Shown here one piece after another: positions 42,209 through 50,664 of a stretch of 64,000 nt of DNA. The DNA lies in assembly GCA_963820105.1 (NCBI GenBank), contig CAWFYI010000001.1, positions 744,001 to 808,000 of the forward strand, given 5' to 3'. The notes under the pieces are model-generated. The model did not search any database. It saw only the letters and a list, made by a program, of their open reading frames with translations, and was not told where the DNA came from. Positions within the stretch are counted from its first letter, which is position 1. Each line of letters begins with the position of its first letter. The position numbers and the translations under genes are program-made. This stretch comes from CAWFYI01 sp963820105. Lineage in GTDB: Bacteria > Patescibacteriota > Saccharimonadia > Saccharimonadales > UBA4665.

Positions 42209-42694
42209 TTACTCCTTTTCGCGAGTTTTCCGCTTAGCTTCAATCACTTGTTGAATTCTTGCTGTGGAAAGTGGGATAATTTCACTGATTGCGCGGCGAG
42301 TTAGGATTCCCCGCTCTTCGCCTACCTCATAAAAAACTTCACCTCGCACTTGCATTGCCCGGTCACGCAAGCCTGTTGCGGCATCTACGCAAATCTGGGA
42401 CATATGTATCAGTCGTTTATAGCCGTCCTCGTCATGGTCTTCATAGTTTGCCAGACTTGCTTCAATGAAATCAATGAGTCCATCTATGTCAGCTGGCAAT
42501 TCACCCCTTCGAACAAGTTCAGCCTTTAACATCTCTGGCGAAGCACGCTCTATAAAGGTACTGTCTCTTGCAAATGAAGCGGTTTGCCCCATTTGGTCAT
42601 CAAGTGCACCATTTAAAACGTCAGGCGGCAAAGCGGCCGCCAGCTCCCGGGTCTCGGACGGTGACAAAGCCTCTAAAAGGATAGGTATATCCAT
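42209..42694 (-). CDS. Array unit 2: hypothetical helical protein
   Basis: 161 residues, almost all helix, acidic. The C-terminal stretch RGILTRRAISEIIPLSTARIQQVIEAK (about 130-156; helix-turn-helix-like) could bind DNA. No family recognised. It follows repeat J1; the promoter there is weak (TATGGT about 11 nt before the ATG). The stop codon lies at the border of repeat J2. Confidence 0.7.
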   Translation of the reverse strand: MDIPILLEALSPSETRELAAALPPDVLNGALDDQMGQTASFARDSTFIERASPEMLKAELVRRGELPADIDGLIDFIEASLANYEDHDEDGYKRLIHMSQICVDAATGLRDRAMQVRGEVFYEVGEERGILTRRAISEIIPLSTARIQQVIEAKRKTREKE

Positions 42695-42737
42695 CCGTAA
42701 AAAGTACCATAAATTAATCAGTTAAGCATGAGTACTT

Positions 42738-42772
42738 TGGCGGGCCGTAGCGGAGCAGGTCTGGAACTATTT
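42738..42772 (-). repeat. tRNA-3'-end-like repeat J1
   Basis: Minus strand: AATAGTTCCAGACC (T-loop-like), TGCTCCGCTACGG, then CCCGCCA. It begins with the stop codon of unit 1 and is followed by AAGTACTCATG and unit 2. Confidence 0.8.
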
Positions 42773-43368
42773 TACAACTGGCCTGCTCGAACAGCCAATT
42801 CGCCAGCCTGAGTTGCTACAGGCGTTGCGTTAGTAACAAGTTGTTCGGTCAATGCTTCCAGCAATATAATGTTCTCAGCTACACCTTGCATATCTCTTAT
42901 GCTTGATCTAGCAAGCTTCTCCCAATACTGAGCATTGTTCATCCCCTTACTGCCAGCAATTACAACACTGGGGTAACATTCGGTTTTCGGTTGGCCTGGC
43001 TCAGTCGCCAGTAATTCACTCGCTTCGCCAGTATATATTTTGACTACTCCAGAGTCCCAGCCTTCACCAGTCTGAATAGTAACTGCGCCGATACCACTAA
43101 CAGGTGGGAGAGTTAGCTGCCTGTCATCAAACGTACCTTGTTTTGCATTAATCTTGACAACTCGCGAATCTCTCTTTAATTTATTATTTAGTTTTCCAAT
43201 TGCGATACTCTGTTGACCATCCAGCTCGATTAAAGACAGTTTTTCTAGATGACTACGACGATCTGCTGCTTGTTCGGGGTCAGCCACGTAAGCTTCTACG
43301 AGAGTCGTTCTGACACGGCTTCTTCTATTTTGATTAAATCTTTTTTTATCTTCTGTAGTTTCTGACAT
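42772..43368 (-). CDS. Array unit 1: hypothetical protein next to tRNA-Asp
   Basis: 198 residues from ATG 43368. Polar N-terminus (MSETTEDKKRFNQNRRSRVR), a strand-rich centre (LTLPPVSGIGAVTIQTGEGWDSGVVKI is a run of alternating strands) and a helical C-terminus. No family recognised. The promoter TTGACA, 17 nt, TACTGT starts 2 nt after the CCA of tRNA-Asp, and the ATG is 7 nt after the -10 box. A longer frame to 43404 would start inside the promoter and is rejected. Confidence 0.75.
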   Translation of the reverse strand: MSETTEDKKRFNQNRRSRVRTTLVEAYVADPEQAADRRSHLEKLSLIELDGQQSIAIGKLNNKLKRDSRVVKINAKQGTFDDRQLTLPPVSGIGAVTIQTGEGWDSGVVKIYTGEASELLATEPGQPKTECYPSVVIAGSKGMNNAQYWEKLARSSIRDMQGVAENIILLEALTEQLVTNATPVATQAGELAVRAGQL

Positions 43369-43375
43369 CAATAAC

Positions 43376-43404
43376 ACAGTAGCACAAAAGATATAATTTG
43401 TCAA
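43376..43404 (-). promoter_or_regulatory. Promoter of array unit 1, abutting the tRNA-Asp 3' end
   Basis: TTGACA (complement 43399-43404), 17-nt spacer, TACTGT (complement 43376-43381). It shares its position relative to CCCGCCA with promoters behind repeats J2, J3 and J4. Confidence 0.75.
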
Positions 43405-43406
43405 TG

Positions 43407-43483
43407 TGGCGGGCCCGACCGGATTCGAACCGGCGATCTCCTCCGTGACAGGGAGGCGTGATAGGCCTCTTCACTACGAGCCC
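43407..43483 (-). tRNA. tRNA-Asp (GTC), anchor of the cassette array
   Basis: Acceptor GGGCTCG/CGGGCCC, anticodon loop CTGTCAC giving GTC, T-arm GGTTCGAATCC, G discriminator and encoded CCA (complement 43407-43409). Its terminal CCCGCCA is the sequence shared by the five repeats downstream. Confidence 0.95.
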
Positions 43484-43580
43484 TTGCCTATCGTGCGATG
43501 AATTTCGTCAATGCAACAGGGGTAATCATAACAATTCGGCTTATAAAAAGCAACTGGGTCGTTAAGCGGCCGTTAAGGGG

Positions 43581-44711
43581 TCAGCGCGAGACGTTGGGCA
43601 GCTTGATGTACTCGTGCGGCGGCTGCTTGGCCTGCAGCGGCTTGGTGTAGGTGCTGATGCCCTTCAGGGTGAACTGGATGTGCGCGGCATGCACGATCTT
43701 GCCGTTGGTGTCGAGGACTTTGACGATTTCCAGCGTGTAACCGGTGTTGATTATGGTGGACACTTGGTTAGGTTTGAGCTTGAACAGCTCGTTCGTGATG
43801 ACCGGTGATACGTTGGGGTCGTTCCTGGTGATGGCGTCCGGATACCGGCCGCCGTTATCCTTGGTAGCAAGGTCGTCGGACATACTTTTGGCCACGGCGG
43901 CGAAGTCGGCGCCGTTGGTTAGCTGATTAAACGCCGCTTGGGCACGGGCGTCGGTGGCAATATCCAGCTTGGCGACTACGGCCTGTTGGAGCAGCTGCTG
44001 CTGCAGTTCGCGCCGCAGGTCGGCCTCGCTCCAGCCGAAGAATTCGTTCAGTACGTCGCGGAACACGCGGTCGCTGTTGCCCAGGCGGTTTTGGGCGCGC
44101 AGCAGATTGACCTGATTGCTAACGTCACGGCCGCTCACGGACACATGGTTCTGTTTGGCCAGCTGCTTCACGTAGGCGTCCTGGATCACCTGGTCCATGG
44201 CCTGGTTCTTCAGGCGGGCCAGCTGGGCCTTGCCGCCTTTGGTCGAGAAGTCGGCCCTTTGCTGGGTGCGGTAATAGTGCATATTGTGGCGCAGTTCGAA
44301 CAGATATGACTCATAACTTATCCGATGGCTGCCGGTCTTGGCCACCGGGAACGGCACGATGCTTGTCACGTCGTAAATGAAGCCTCCGGTATTCTGGAAT
44401 TTATAAAGTTCCAGGCTGCAGGCGCCGAAGAATACCACCAGCACGAATATGAACAGGCTGATTGATATGCGTACTATGTGATGCTTGGAATGCTGCAGCG
44501 GATAGATGTATTTGCGGGCGCTGGAGAGCATCTCCTCGCGGTGTTCGGTGACCGTCTCGTTGGTGATGTGCGGCACGTCGCTCAAGGCCTTGGAAACTTT
44601 CTCTTCGGCGGACTTAGACTTTCCGGGCCGCTTCAAAGGAAGTTTCCCCGCGATCTTACGGGGAGCTTCGGGCAGTTTAGGTTTCTTGAATAATTTCTTC
44701 GGCTTCTTCAT
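43581..44711 (-). CDS. Membrane-anchored SurA/PrsA-like peptidyl-prolyl isomerase
   Basis: 376 residues. A Lys/Pro-rich cytosolic N-terminus (1-75), one membrane helix (about 82-102), then an outer SurA-N-like helical chaperone domain (GGKAQLARLKNQAMDQVIQDAYVKQLAKQ is part of it) and a parvulin-type PPIC domain (about 255-345; DFAAVAKSMSDDLATKDNGGRYPD, FKLKPNQVSTIINTGYTLEIVKV). Such foldases help exported proteins fold. A second member is encoded at the right window edge. The start overlaps the PH-domain gene end by 35 nt. Confidence 0.85.
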   Translation of the reverse strand: MKKPKKLFKKPKLPEAPRKIAGKLPLKRPGKSKSAEEKVSKALSDVPHITNETVTEHREEMLSSARKYIYPLQHSKHHIVRISISLFIFVLVVFFGACSLELYKFQNTGGFIYDVTSIVPFPVAKTGSHRISYESYLFELRHNMHYYRTQQRADFSTKGGKAQLARLKNQAMDQVIQDAYVKQLAKQNHVSVSGRDVSNQVNLLRAQNRLGNSDRVFRDVLNEFFGWSEADLRRELQQQLLQQAVVAKLDIATDARAQAAFNQLTNGADFAAVAKSMSDDLATKDNGGRYPDAITRNDPNVSPVITNELFKLKPNQVSTIINTGYTLEIVKVLDTNGKIVHAAHIQFTLKGISTYTKPLQAKQPPHEYIKLPNVSR

Positions 44712-45285
44712 GCATATTGTCCGGCTGTTGGTTCGCAGCCGGGTACGATGTGGCGGTTACACCTTCTTGGCGCAAAATACTCAGGAGTTTCTTCTGGATC
44801 TTCGCCGGACGATGGACTTTGCGGATCGTCAGATCCCCCACGTATGTTTGCAGTTTCATTGTACCAAATCCCAGCATGGTTTCCTCCATGCCGGAAACCT
44901 CGTAATTGACCGACTGAATCTGTTGCAGCCCCAGATCGGCTACGGCACGGTGGAACAGCCCCTTCTGCGTGATCTGGATGAAACGCTGGTCGGTCACGAT
45001 GAACACGCTGAAATGCCAACTGATCCAACTCGGAAAGAACAATACCAAGCCTATGATGCAGCCGGCGGCCAGCCCGCCGAAGAAGGCGCCGAAACCCAGC
45101 TCGGGCCTGATGGCCGCCGGCAATATGCCCAGCAGCGGTCCGAACAAGCCCAGGATCAGGCCCTTGCGCATAACTATGGGGTGTTTGCGGAATACGTACA
45201 GTACTTCTTCGTCGTCGAACTGGTCATCGAAGTACTTTTCATGTTTTTTCCGGCCGCTTGCGCCAGCTTCAGCTTTTTCAGCCAT
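44677..45285 (-). CDS. Membrane protein with bacterial PH (DUF304-like) domain
   Basis: 202 residues. After a basic start, VLYVFRKHPIVMRKGLI opens the module, two membrane helices follow (about 45-65, 68-88), and the bPH domain (about 90-165) shows FIVTDQRFIQITQKGLFHRAVADLGL and the IQSVNYEVSG segment typical of YdbS/YdbT-like proteins. The C-terminal 35 residues overlap the foldase gene in another frame. Role in the envelope unknown. Confidence 0.8.
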   Translation of the reverse strand: MAEKAEAGASGRKKHEKYFDDQFDDEEVLYVFRKHPIVMRKGLILGLFGPLLGILPAAIRPELGFGAFFGGLAAGCIIGLVLFFPSWISWHFSVFIVTDQRFIQITQKGLFHRAVADLGLQQIQSVNYEVSGMEETMLGFGTMKLQTYVGDLTIRKVHRPAKIQKKLLSILRQEGVTATSYPAANQQPDNMHEEAEEIIQET

Positions 45286-45338
45286 AAGTGTATTGTAGCA
45301 CTTTGGCGGTTCTATCTGCCGTACGCAGTACGGTGTTC

Positions 45339-45413
45339 TGGTATCCCCGAACGGATTCGAACCGCTATCTGCTCCTTAGGACGGAGTTATTCTATCCATT
45401 GAACTACGGGGAC
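45339..45413 (-). tRNA. tRNA-Arg (CCT)
   Basis: Acceptor GTCCCCG/CGGGGAT with a terminal G-U pair, anticodon loop GTCCTAA giving CCT, T-arm GGTTCGAATCC, CCA encoded (complement 45339-45341). Confidence 0.93.
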
Positions 45414-45426
45414 GCGTAACCGCCGG

Positions 45427-45936
45427 TCATTTATGCGGCCTGGGCTGGGTGAACCGCTCATGTACGGTCAGATAGTCATGGATGTCGCTCTCTGAGAACC
45501 AGTGGGCAATCTCTTGCTTGGCCTCTTTGGAGTCGGCAGAGGCATGTACGATGTTAGCCACGCCACGCCCGGCACTAGAGGCCTGCCCGTAGCTTACATG
45601 CGCGTAATCGCCCCTGATAGTGCCGGGCGCGGCGCTCTTGGGCTGAGTGTCGCCGACCATCTTGCGCACGGCCTCCACGGCCTCTACGCCTTCCAGTACC
45701 ATGGCAATCACGGGACCGTCCCGCATAGTGGCCAGCTGGCTCTCAAATATTTCCTTGCCTTTGCGCGTCTTCAGCGTGCCTATACCTTCATAGTGGTGCT
45801 CGTAATGCTCGTTGTCAGGCTCGATCATTTTGACGCCTACGATTTTCAGCCCGGCGCGCTCAAAACGCGTGACTATTTCGCCGACTATGCCGCGCATCAC
45901 CGCGTCCGGTTTGAATATTATAAGAGTCCGTTCCAC
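45427..45936 (-). CDS. ndk: Nucleoside diphosphate kinase
   Basis: 169 residues. MERTLIIFKPDAVMRGIVGEI is the usual start, followed by RDGPVIAMVLEGVEAV and the active-site NIVHASADSKEA with the phospho-accepting His. About 15-20 residues longer than typical enzymes at the C-terminus. NDK balances nucleoside triphosphates. It lies directly downstream of the XRE-type regulator on the same strand. Confidence 0.95.
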   Translation of the reverse strand: MERTLIIFKPDAVMRGIVGEIVTRFERAGLKIVGVKMIEPDNEHYEHHYEGIGTLKTRKGKEIFESQLATMRDGPVIAMVLEGVEAVEAVRKMVGDTQPKSAAPGTIRGDYAHVSYGQASSAGRGVANIVHASADSKEAKQEIAHWFSESDIHDYLTVHERFTQPRPHK

Positions 45937-45958
45937 TTTAACTCCTTGTTTAGTACCT

Positions 45959-46264
45959 TTATTCTAACACGAGATTGACGCCCAGCGTCTTGGCCAGCTT
46001 AAGCAAGGTGCTGAGTCCCGGGTTGCCTTTGCCGCTCTCTATCAGCGAAATTTCCGGCTGGCTGGTGCCTAGCTTGGCCGCCAGATCAGCCTGTGAAAGT
46101 TTCTTCCTGAGCCTGGCCGCCGCCAGCGCCGACCCGAACATCTTGCGTTCATACCTTACAGGGTCTTTTGAGGCTGCTGTATTGGCAATGTCCGCCTTTA
46201 ATTTTTTCATGGCCTCGGCCTGCAATTGCCTGACCTCTTCAGCCGTACCGTGATACTCATCCAT
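45959..46264 (-). CDS. XRE-family helix-turn-helix protein (HigA-like)
   Basis: 101 residues. Residues 45-100 form a Cro/C1-type helix-turn-helix: ALAAARLRKKLSQADLAAKLGTSQPEISLIESGKGNPGLSTLLKLAKTLG (50 residues, complete domain). The N-terminus is a helical extension, as in HigA-type antitoxins, but no toxin gene is adjacent. It starts 62 nt from the AT-palindrome element at 46326-46380, a candidate operator. Confidence 0.85.
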   Translation of the reverse strand: MDEYHGTAEEVRQLQAEAMKKLKADIANTAASKDPVRYERKMFGSALAAARLRKKLSQADLAAKLGTSQPEISLIESGKGNPGLSTLLKLAKTLGVNLVLE

Positions 46265-46325
46265 AAATAATTTCCTTCGCCGCGCCGGAATTACCTGATT
46301 CCGCCCTATATCGTTCCTCTTAGGA

Positions 46326-46380
46326 GTATATCATATATTATATGGATAACAGATTGAGCTATACGATATATTATATATCG
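46326..46380 (-). repeat. AT-palindrome element, copy 2
   Basis: On the minus strand it reads CGATATATAATATATCG, TATAGCTCAATCTGTTAT, CCATATAATATATGATATA. It shares the core GCTCAATCTGTTAT and its flanking palindromes with copy 1 at 20471-20526. It lies between the divergent XRE and xerC genes. Confidence 0.55.
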
Positions 46381-46475
46381 GTCGGTGAAGCGTGCAGACT
46401 CGGGGTGGCTCCGGGCACTTCTGGGCAGCTCCGGGTGGCGTCGCACAATGTCAGCGGCGGTGGTAGAATAAGCTT

Positions 46476-47394
46476 ATGCTATTCGCAAAAGCAAAAACCG
46501 ATTTTCTGGAATATATGGAGATCGAACAGAACCGCTCGCAGAAGACCATCGAGAACTACGACCACTACCTGACAAGGTTGATAGACTTCGCGGGCGACAT
46601 AAAGCTTAGCGACATCAATCCGGAGATGGTCCGCAAATGGCGGTTGTGGCTGAACCGCCTTGGCACTAACACCTCTGACGAACTGGGCAAGATTACGCAG
46701 AATTACCATCTTGATAGCCCTGCGCAGCTTCCTTAGGTACTGCACTAAGCGCGGCATCCCTGCCCTGGCCGCCGACAAGGTGGAGCTGGCGCGGACAGTA
46801 CGCAAACAGGTCACTTTCCTAGACGAGGATGAGCTGGCTCGTGTCTTTGACCAGCCGGATACGAACGCGATTGGCGGTCTGCGCGACCGGGCCATATTGG
46901 AGCTGTTGTTCAGCTCGGGCCTGCGCGTCAGCGAGCTGGTGGGCCTGGACCGGGACCACATCAACCTGAAGCGCCGCGAGTTCATGGTCCGCGGCAAGGG
47001 CCAGAAGGACCGGCCGATTTTCATCAGTGACGAAGCGGCAGAATGGGTCCAACGCTATCTGGACAGGCGCCAGGACACGTCCAGGCCCCTGTTCGTACGC
47101 TACAGCGGCGCCAAGAAGGTAGACTTATCCGGCAATTTCCACCGGTTGACGGCGCGCAGCGTCCAGCGTCTGGTCGCCCGCTATGCGCGGTTGGCCGGCA
47201 TAACCAAACACGTTAGCCCGCATACTTTAAGGCATTCGTTTGCCACCGATCTGCTGATGAACGGGGCTGATATACGCAGCGTGCAGGCCATGCTCGGCCA
47301 CAGTAACATCTCTACCACCCAGATTTACACGCATGTCACCGACACGCACCTGAAGAGCGTGCACGAGAAGTTCCACCGGAGCAGCCAGGACTAA
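46476..47394 (+). CDS. xerC: XerC/D-like tyrosine recombinase with a 1-nt insertion
   Basis: About 305 residues after skipping one base near 46713 (NYHL|IALRSFLRYC). The SAM-like N-domain (FLEYMEIEQNRSQKTIENYDHYL) and the catalytic domain are complete: LFSSGLRVSELVGLD (Arg), VRGKGQKDRPIF (Lys), HVSPHTLRHSFATDLL (His-x-x-Arg), LGHSNISTTQIYTHV (His and nucleophile Tyr). Length and motifs fit the housekeeping chromosome-dimer recombinase. Whether it also moves the tRNA-Asp array is unknown. It converges on the minor-pilin gene. Confidence 0.9.
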
Positions 47395-47421
47395 CGGCCA
47401 GGACTAATGGGCCGTCAACCC

Positions 47422-48609
47422 TTAATTGCTAAGGTCGCAAGCGCCGGACGGCGCGCCGGGGGGCGGATCAAACGTGCTGCCTATGGACGTGTATTCATAT
47501 ATGGGAGGGGCGGCCTGTATGCGCTTGCAAAGGTTCTGGGCTTCCACCGCACCGTTCGGGTAGACGTCGTTGTCGTTAGGAGTGTGATCTATGCCGCCAT
47601 TAATGAGATAACGGGACTGCAGGCGCTTCAAGGCAGTGCGGGCTTTGCCCGTCACGTCAATTTGCGGCTCTCCGGTGAACATTGCTCCTCCGCCGGTGCT
47701 GACCGTGCCGTCGACGTAAATATCAGCGGTATCGTAGAAATCCAGGTAGTGGACTACATAATCCTTGCCGCCCAGGCCGGTAATCGTGACCGAACAGGGG
47801 TGAGTGCTGGCTGGCGGCTCGCTGGTTGGCCGCGGCGTGTTGGGATTGCAATCGCCGGATAGAATCTGGCCCTGGGCACAGGGCGTGGCGCCCGTGGTGG
47901 TGCAGGTATTATTGCCGGACGAGGCGGGATACAGATAGACGTTGGTGGTGTGATCAATCAAGTACTGCGTTGGGTTGGGCTGGGTACTCAGATCGCTGGT
48001 CGGGGTGATACTGAACTGCAACACTGGCGGATAATGGCTGTTGCTCCAACTGGTAAGGTTAGGTAGTTTGGCGCCAGGGTTAGAAGGAAAATTGCTGTTA
48101 TTGCCGCTGTGGCTGCCCCAGTAGATGGTCAGTGTGGACAGCGGATCCTGCGTAGTGAAGTTCATATGACGGCCCGAGCCAGGCGGAAGGTTGGGAATGG
48201 GCAGGTTATCGGTCTGAAGGGTAACCAGCAGGCAGGTGTAGTTTACGCCGTTGGTGGTAGCGACAGGATGCGACACGCCCGGAGTGGACGAATAGGTAGC
48301 AGCATGGGGATCCGAGGATGAAGGCATGCAGTGGTCGGGATCGGCCGGTACCGTGGCAATGCCGTTCTTGAAACCCGGACCATCGGTTATATAGCCGTTC
48401 TTTATGTCCTTCAGAGCGGCGTTGAGGCCACTTTCCGCGGCATAGTTGGCTTGGGTGGCTAACTGTTTATCCAAGGCGTTCTGCTGTTCATGGCGGGCCA
48501 GCTGGGCGAATCCGACCGTAAGCAGCGCCAGTACTATGATGAATATAAGCGCTATGACTATGGAAGCAAAACCTTTTTCGTTGAGTTTGGTGTTAGGTTT
48601 CCGGCTCAT
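47422..48609 (-). CDS. GspK/PilX-like minor pilin lacking Glu5
   Basis: 395 residues from ATG 48609. The prepilin peptidase site EKG|FASIVIAL is followed by a long hydrophobic helix (to about residue 37) and the pilin-like NALDKQLATQANYAAESGLNAALKDI. Position +5 of the mature protein is Val, not Glu; loss of Glu5 is the mark of GspK-type tip pilins. The exported domain is large (about 350 residues), Ser/Thr/Pro-rich, with several Cys. Last of the four minor-pilin genes, probably at the pilus tip. Confidence 0.75.
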   Translation of the reverse strand: MSRKPNTKLNEKGFASIVIALIFIIVLALLTVGFAQLARHEQQNALDKQLATQANYAAESGLNAALKDIKNGYITDGPGFKNGIATVPADPDHCMPSSSDPHAATYSSTPGVSHPVATTNGVNYTCLLVTLQTDNLPIPNLPPGSGRHMNFTTQDPLSTLTIYWGSHSGNNSNFPSNPGAKLPNLTSWSNSHYPPVLQFSITPTSDLSTQPNPTQYLIDHTTNVYLYPASSGNNTCTTTGATPCAQGQILSGDCNPNTPRPTSEPPASTHPCSVTITGLGGKDYVVHYLDFYDTADIYVDGTVSTGGGAMFTGEPQIDVTGKARTALKRLQSRYLINGGIDHTPNDNDVYPNGAVEAQNLCKRIQAAPPIYEYTSIGSTFDPPPGAPSGACDLSN

Positions 48610-48643
48610 GGTGCTTATTCTTTCCCTCAAGTATACAACTTAT

Positions 48644-49333
48644 TCACAATCGTTGCACGGCCGTGGTCTTTAGCCGGGCCGTAGAACAGAAGCGGTCGCC
48701 CGTGTGGCCTTTGCACTGGGTGTCATACCCGTTAAGCGTCAGCAGATCGTCCTCTCCGTAAGCTACGCCTACGGTCAGGGGGAACGGCGAACTATTACTG
48801 ATTGAGCCGTAAGGACAATTACTGGCGCTGACAGACGCGCCTATGCAAAATACCGTAAGCCTGGAATACGGAGCTATCATCTCCGTTCCGCCCCCCGAAG
48901 GCGTGTCTTGCGTAAGATCGATAGAACCGATGTCGCAGCTGCCGGGCGTGGGATTGACGTCTTTCCAGAGAACATGCTTATAAACAGGGCCTCCTGCGGG
49001 AGGCGGTTTGCCGATCTGTACGTTCAGCACGTACGTGTAGCGCACATTGCCTATGCAGTAGCCTTCTTCATTGTTGGCGGCCCACGTGTCCGTAGCTAGC
49101 GACCCGCCGCTGAGCCGCAAATTGTTAGTTACTTCATCTATGATGGTGCGCGTATCGTCCTGGACCCGGGCCTGGCTTATGCCTTTGTAGTAGAGGTTGC
49201 CGATGCCAATCATCACCACAGTCACTATCAGTAGGATGGTCGCCAGCACACCGGACGCTATCATCAGCTCGATTATGGTAAAGCCTTTCTGGTCCAGGGA
49301 CTGTTGGCGTGAACGGGGTTTTGTATTTATCAT
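48644..49333 (-). CDS. PilW/GspJ-like minor pilin
   Basis: 229 residues from ATG 49333, which overlaps the stop of the upstream pilin gene as ATGA. Prepilin site QKG|FTIIELMI with Glu5, then a hydrophobic helix and a globular domain with four to six Cys (disulfide-rich). In this position of the set it would be GspJ/PilW-like. The longer frame to 49390 is rejected because of the ATGA coupling. Confidence 0.8.
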   Translation of the reverse strand: MINTKPRSRQQSLDQKGFTIIELMIASGVLATILLIVTVVMIGIGNLYYKGISQARVQDDTRTIIDEVTNNLRLSGGSLATDTWAANNEEGYCIGNVRYTYVLNVQIGKPPPAGGPVYKHVLWKDVNPTPGSCDIGSIDLTQDTPSGGGTEMIAPYSRLTVFCIGASVSASNCPYGSISNSSPFPLTVGVAYGEDDLLTLNGYDTQCKGHTGDRFCSTARLKTTAVQRL

Positions 49334-49797
49334 TGCGGTATTACGTAATCCTGCGTTACGGTATCCTTGCCTTCCAGTACGTCGTCCCATGTCACCAGCA
49401 CTTCAAAGGTACTGGGTTGACCCACAGCTCCTCCTAGATAGGTGATTTGGACGTGATAAAGCGAATCTATAAAGCAGGGGGGTTTTGGGGGAGGATATGA
49501 GGCATCCAGACAGAACGGTCCGGCCTGATGGAATAGCTGATAGCTGGGGTTGGCTGGGTCGGTGGAATCGCAAGCCGGGTCGCCCGAGGCACAGCCCAAT
49601 GCTTGCAGCTCTTCTACCTGCCCCTGGGCAAGCTCGGTCGCGATGGAATTTTCCTGTGCCTGGCGCGCGTTCAGCAGACTGCGGTCGGCCGTGGCGTACG
49701 AGATGCTTATGGCCAGGCTAAGCACCGCCAGGACAATCATTACTTCGACTATGGTATCGCCGCGACTATCCAATGCCGTTTTCAATTCGTTCAGCAT
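49330..49797 (-). CDS. PilV/GspI-like minor pilin
   Basis: 155 residues. Prepilin site SRG|DTIVEVMIV: Glu5 is kept but the mature protein would begin with Asp instead of Phe. The helix continues AVLSLAISISYATADRSLLNARQAQENSIATELAQGQVEEL (family-typical). Contains two Cys pairs. It overlaps the upstream pilin gene by 7 nt and the next by 4 nt. Confidence 0.8.
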   Translation of the reverse strand: MLNELKTALDSRGDTIVEVMIVLAVLSLAISISYATADRSLLNARQAQENSIATELAQGQVEELQALGCASGDPACDSTDPANPSYQLFHQAGPFCLDASYPPPKPPCFIDSLYHVQITYLGGAVGQPSTFEVLVTWDDVLEGKDTVTQDYVIPQ

Positions 49798-50621
49798 GCC
49801 GTCGTATTATCCATTTTTACGCTTACAGTGAGCGGGCTGCCGCTTACGCCGGTCGTATCACCCCCGATGAGGATTTCGGCGTAGCGATGGCCGTCCGTCA
49901 TACAAATGCTGGAGGACCGTAACAGGCTTATACCGTTACTCAAAGCGTACTGGCCATGCCCGTCGGTTCCACCCCAGGTCTGTATAAGCGAAACTGTCTG
50001 GGCCCCCGACTGTATAGCGCCGCCGCTAACATTTCCCTGACTTTGGAAGAATCCCAGGGCGTTAGTACTCCAGGCTCCCGTATAGTGATGGACCGCGCCG
50101 TTCGTTTCCGTAGAAGTTATACCGTGTACTTCCAGGGACTGCGGGAAGTCTTGTTTGACTATAAGCGAAGTTACGCTCACCGGATCGGCCTGGAGCAAAG
50201 CCGTAACCGGGTCATTGCTGGTGGGGGTAATACGCCCTCCGGCCATGGAATATACACGGTAGTAACTAAGACCTTGATGAAAATATACAGCCTTGCCCAG
50301 AAATACGCAGGGAGCGTTCTGGCCTTGCGTATCCTGTAATGGCGGCGGCACCAAGGTGGCGTTTGTGTCCGGAGACGGAGGACCGGGACTGAAAGCGCAG
50401 TTCAGCGGTATGTCGCTGTATTGTCCGTCGCTGACCTGCTCGATGACGCTCTGTAGCTGCGAAGCCATTTCATTTACGCCTTGGGTAAAAGCGGTGCGCG
50501 CTTGCCTGCCGCTGATAAAATTAGCCGCCATAAGGAACATGACTCCGGAAATCGCCAGCACTATCATGACTTCAGTGATGGTATATCCTAGCGGTTGGCT
50601 TTTATTTTCGCCACCTATCAT
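49791..50621 (-). CDS. Minor pilin, GspH/FimT-like position
   Basis: 276 residues. Prepilin site PLG|YTITEVMIVLA with Glu5 and Tyr at +1, a helix to about residue 35, then QGVNEMASQLQSVIEQV and a large beta-rich domain, bigger than usual for GspH. First of four overlapping minor-pilin genes. The start codon is followed by a Lys-poor leader peptide of about 12 residues. Confidence 0.78.
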   Translation of the reverse strand: MIGGENKSQPLGYTITEVMIVLAISGVMFLMAANFISGRQARTAFTQGVNEMASQLQSVIEQVSDGQYSDIPLNCAFSPGPPSPDTNATLVPPPLQDTQGQNAPCVFLGKAVYFHQGLSYYRVYSMAGGRITPTSNDPVTALLQADPVSVTSLIVKQDFPQSLEVHGITSTETNGAVHHYTGAWSTNALGFFQSQGNVSGGAIQSGAQTVSLIQTWGGTDGHGQYALSNGISLLRSSSICMTDGHRYAEILIGGDTTGVSGSPLTVSVKMDNTTAC

Positions 50622-50664
50622 AGTGCTCTCAGTATATCATAAGCATTATGGGGTGCTCTCTCTG

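Noticed and set aside
40465..42790. Conserved plus-strand peptides across the repeats (WRAVAEQVWNYF-like at J1, J4, J5)
   Set aside because: Three repeats translate to similar peptides on the plus strand, with some changes at third positions, but the frames do not continue in a common way, J2 and J3 break the pattern, and the similarity follows from the DNA repeat itself.
40038..43404. Classical integron with IntI and attC
   Set aside because: No IntI-type integrase is in the window, the repeats lack the paired R/L boxes and long imperfect palindrome of attC, and the nearby XerC-like gene looks like the housekeeping recombinase. Only the layout is integron-like.
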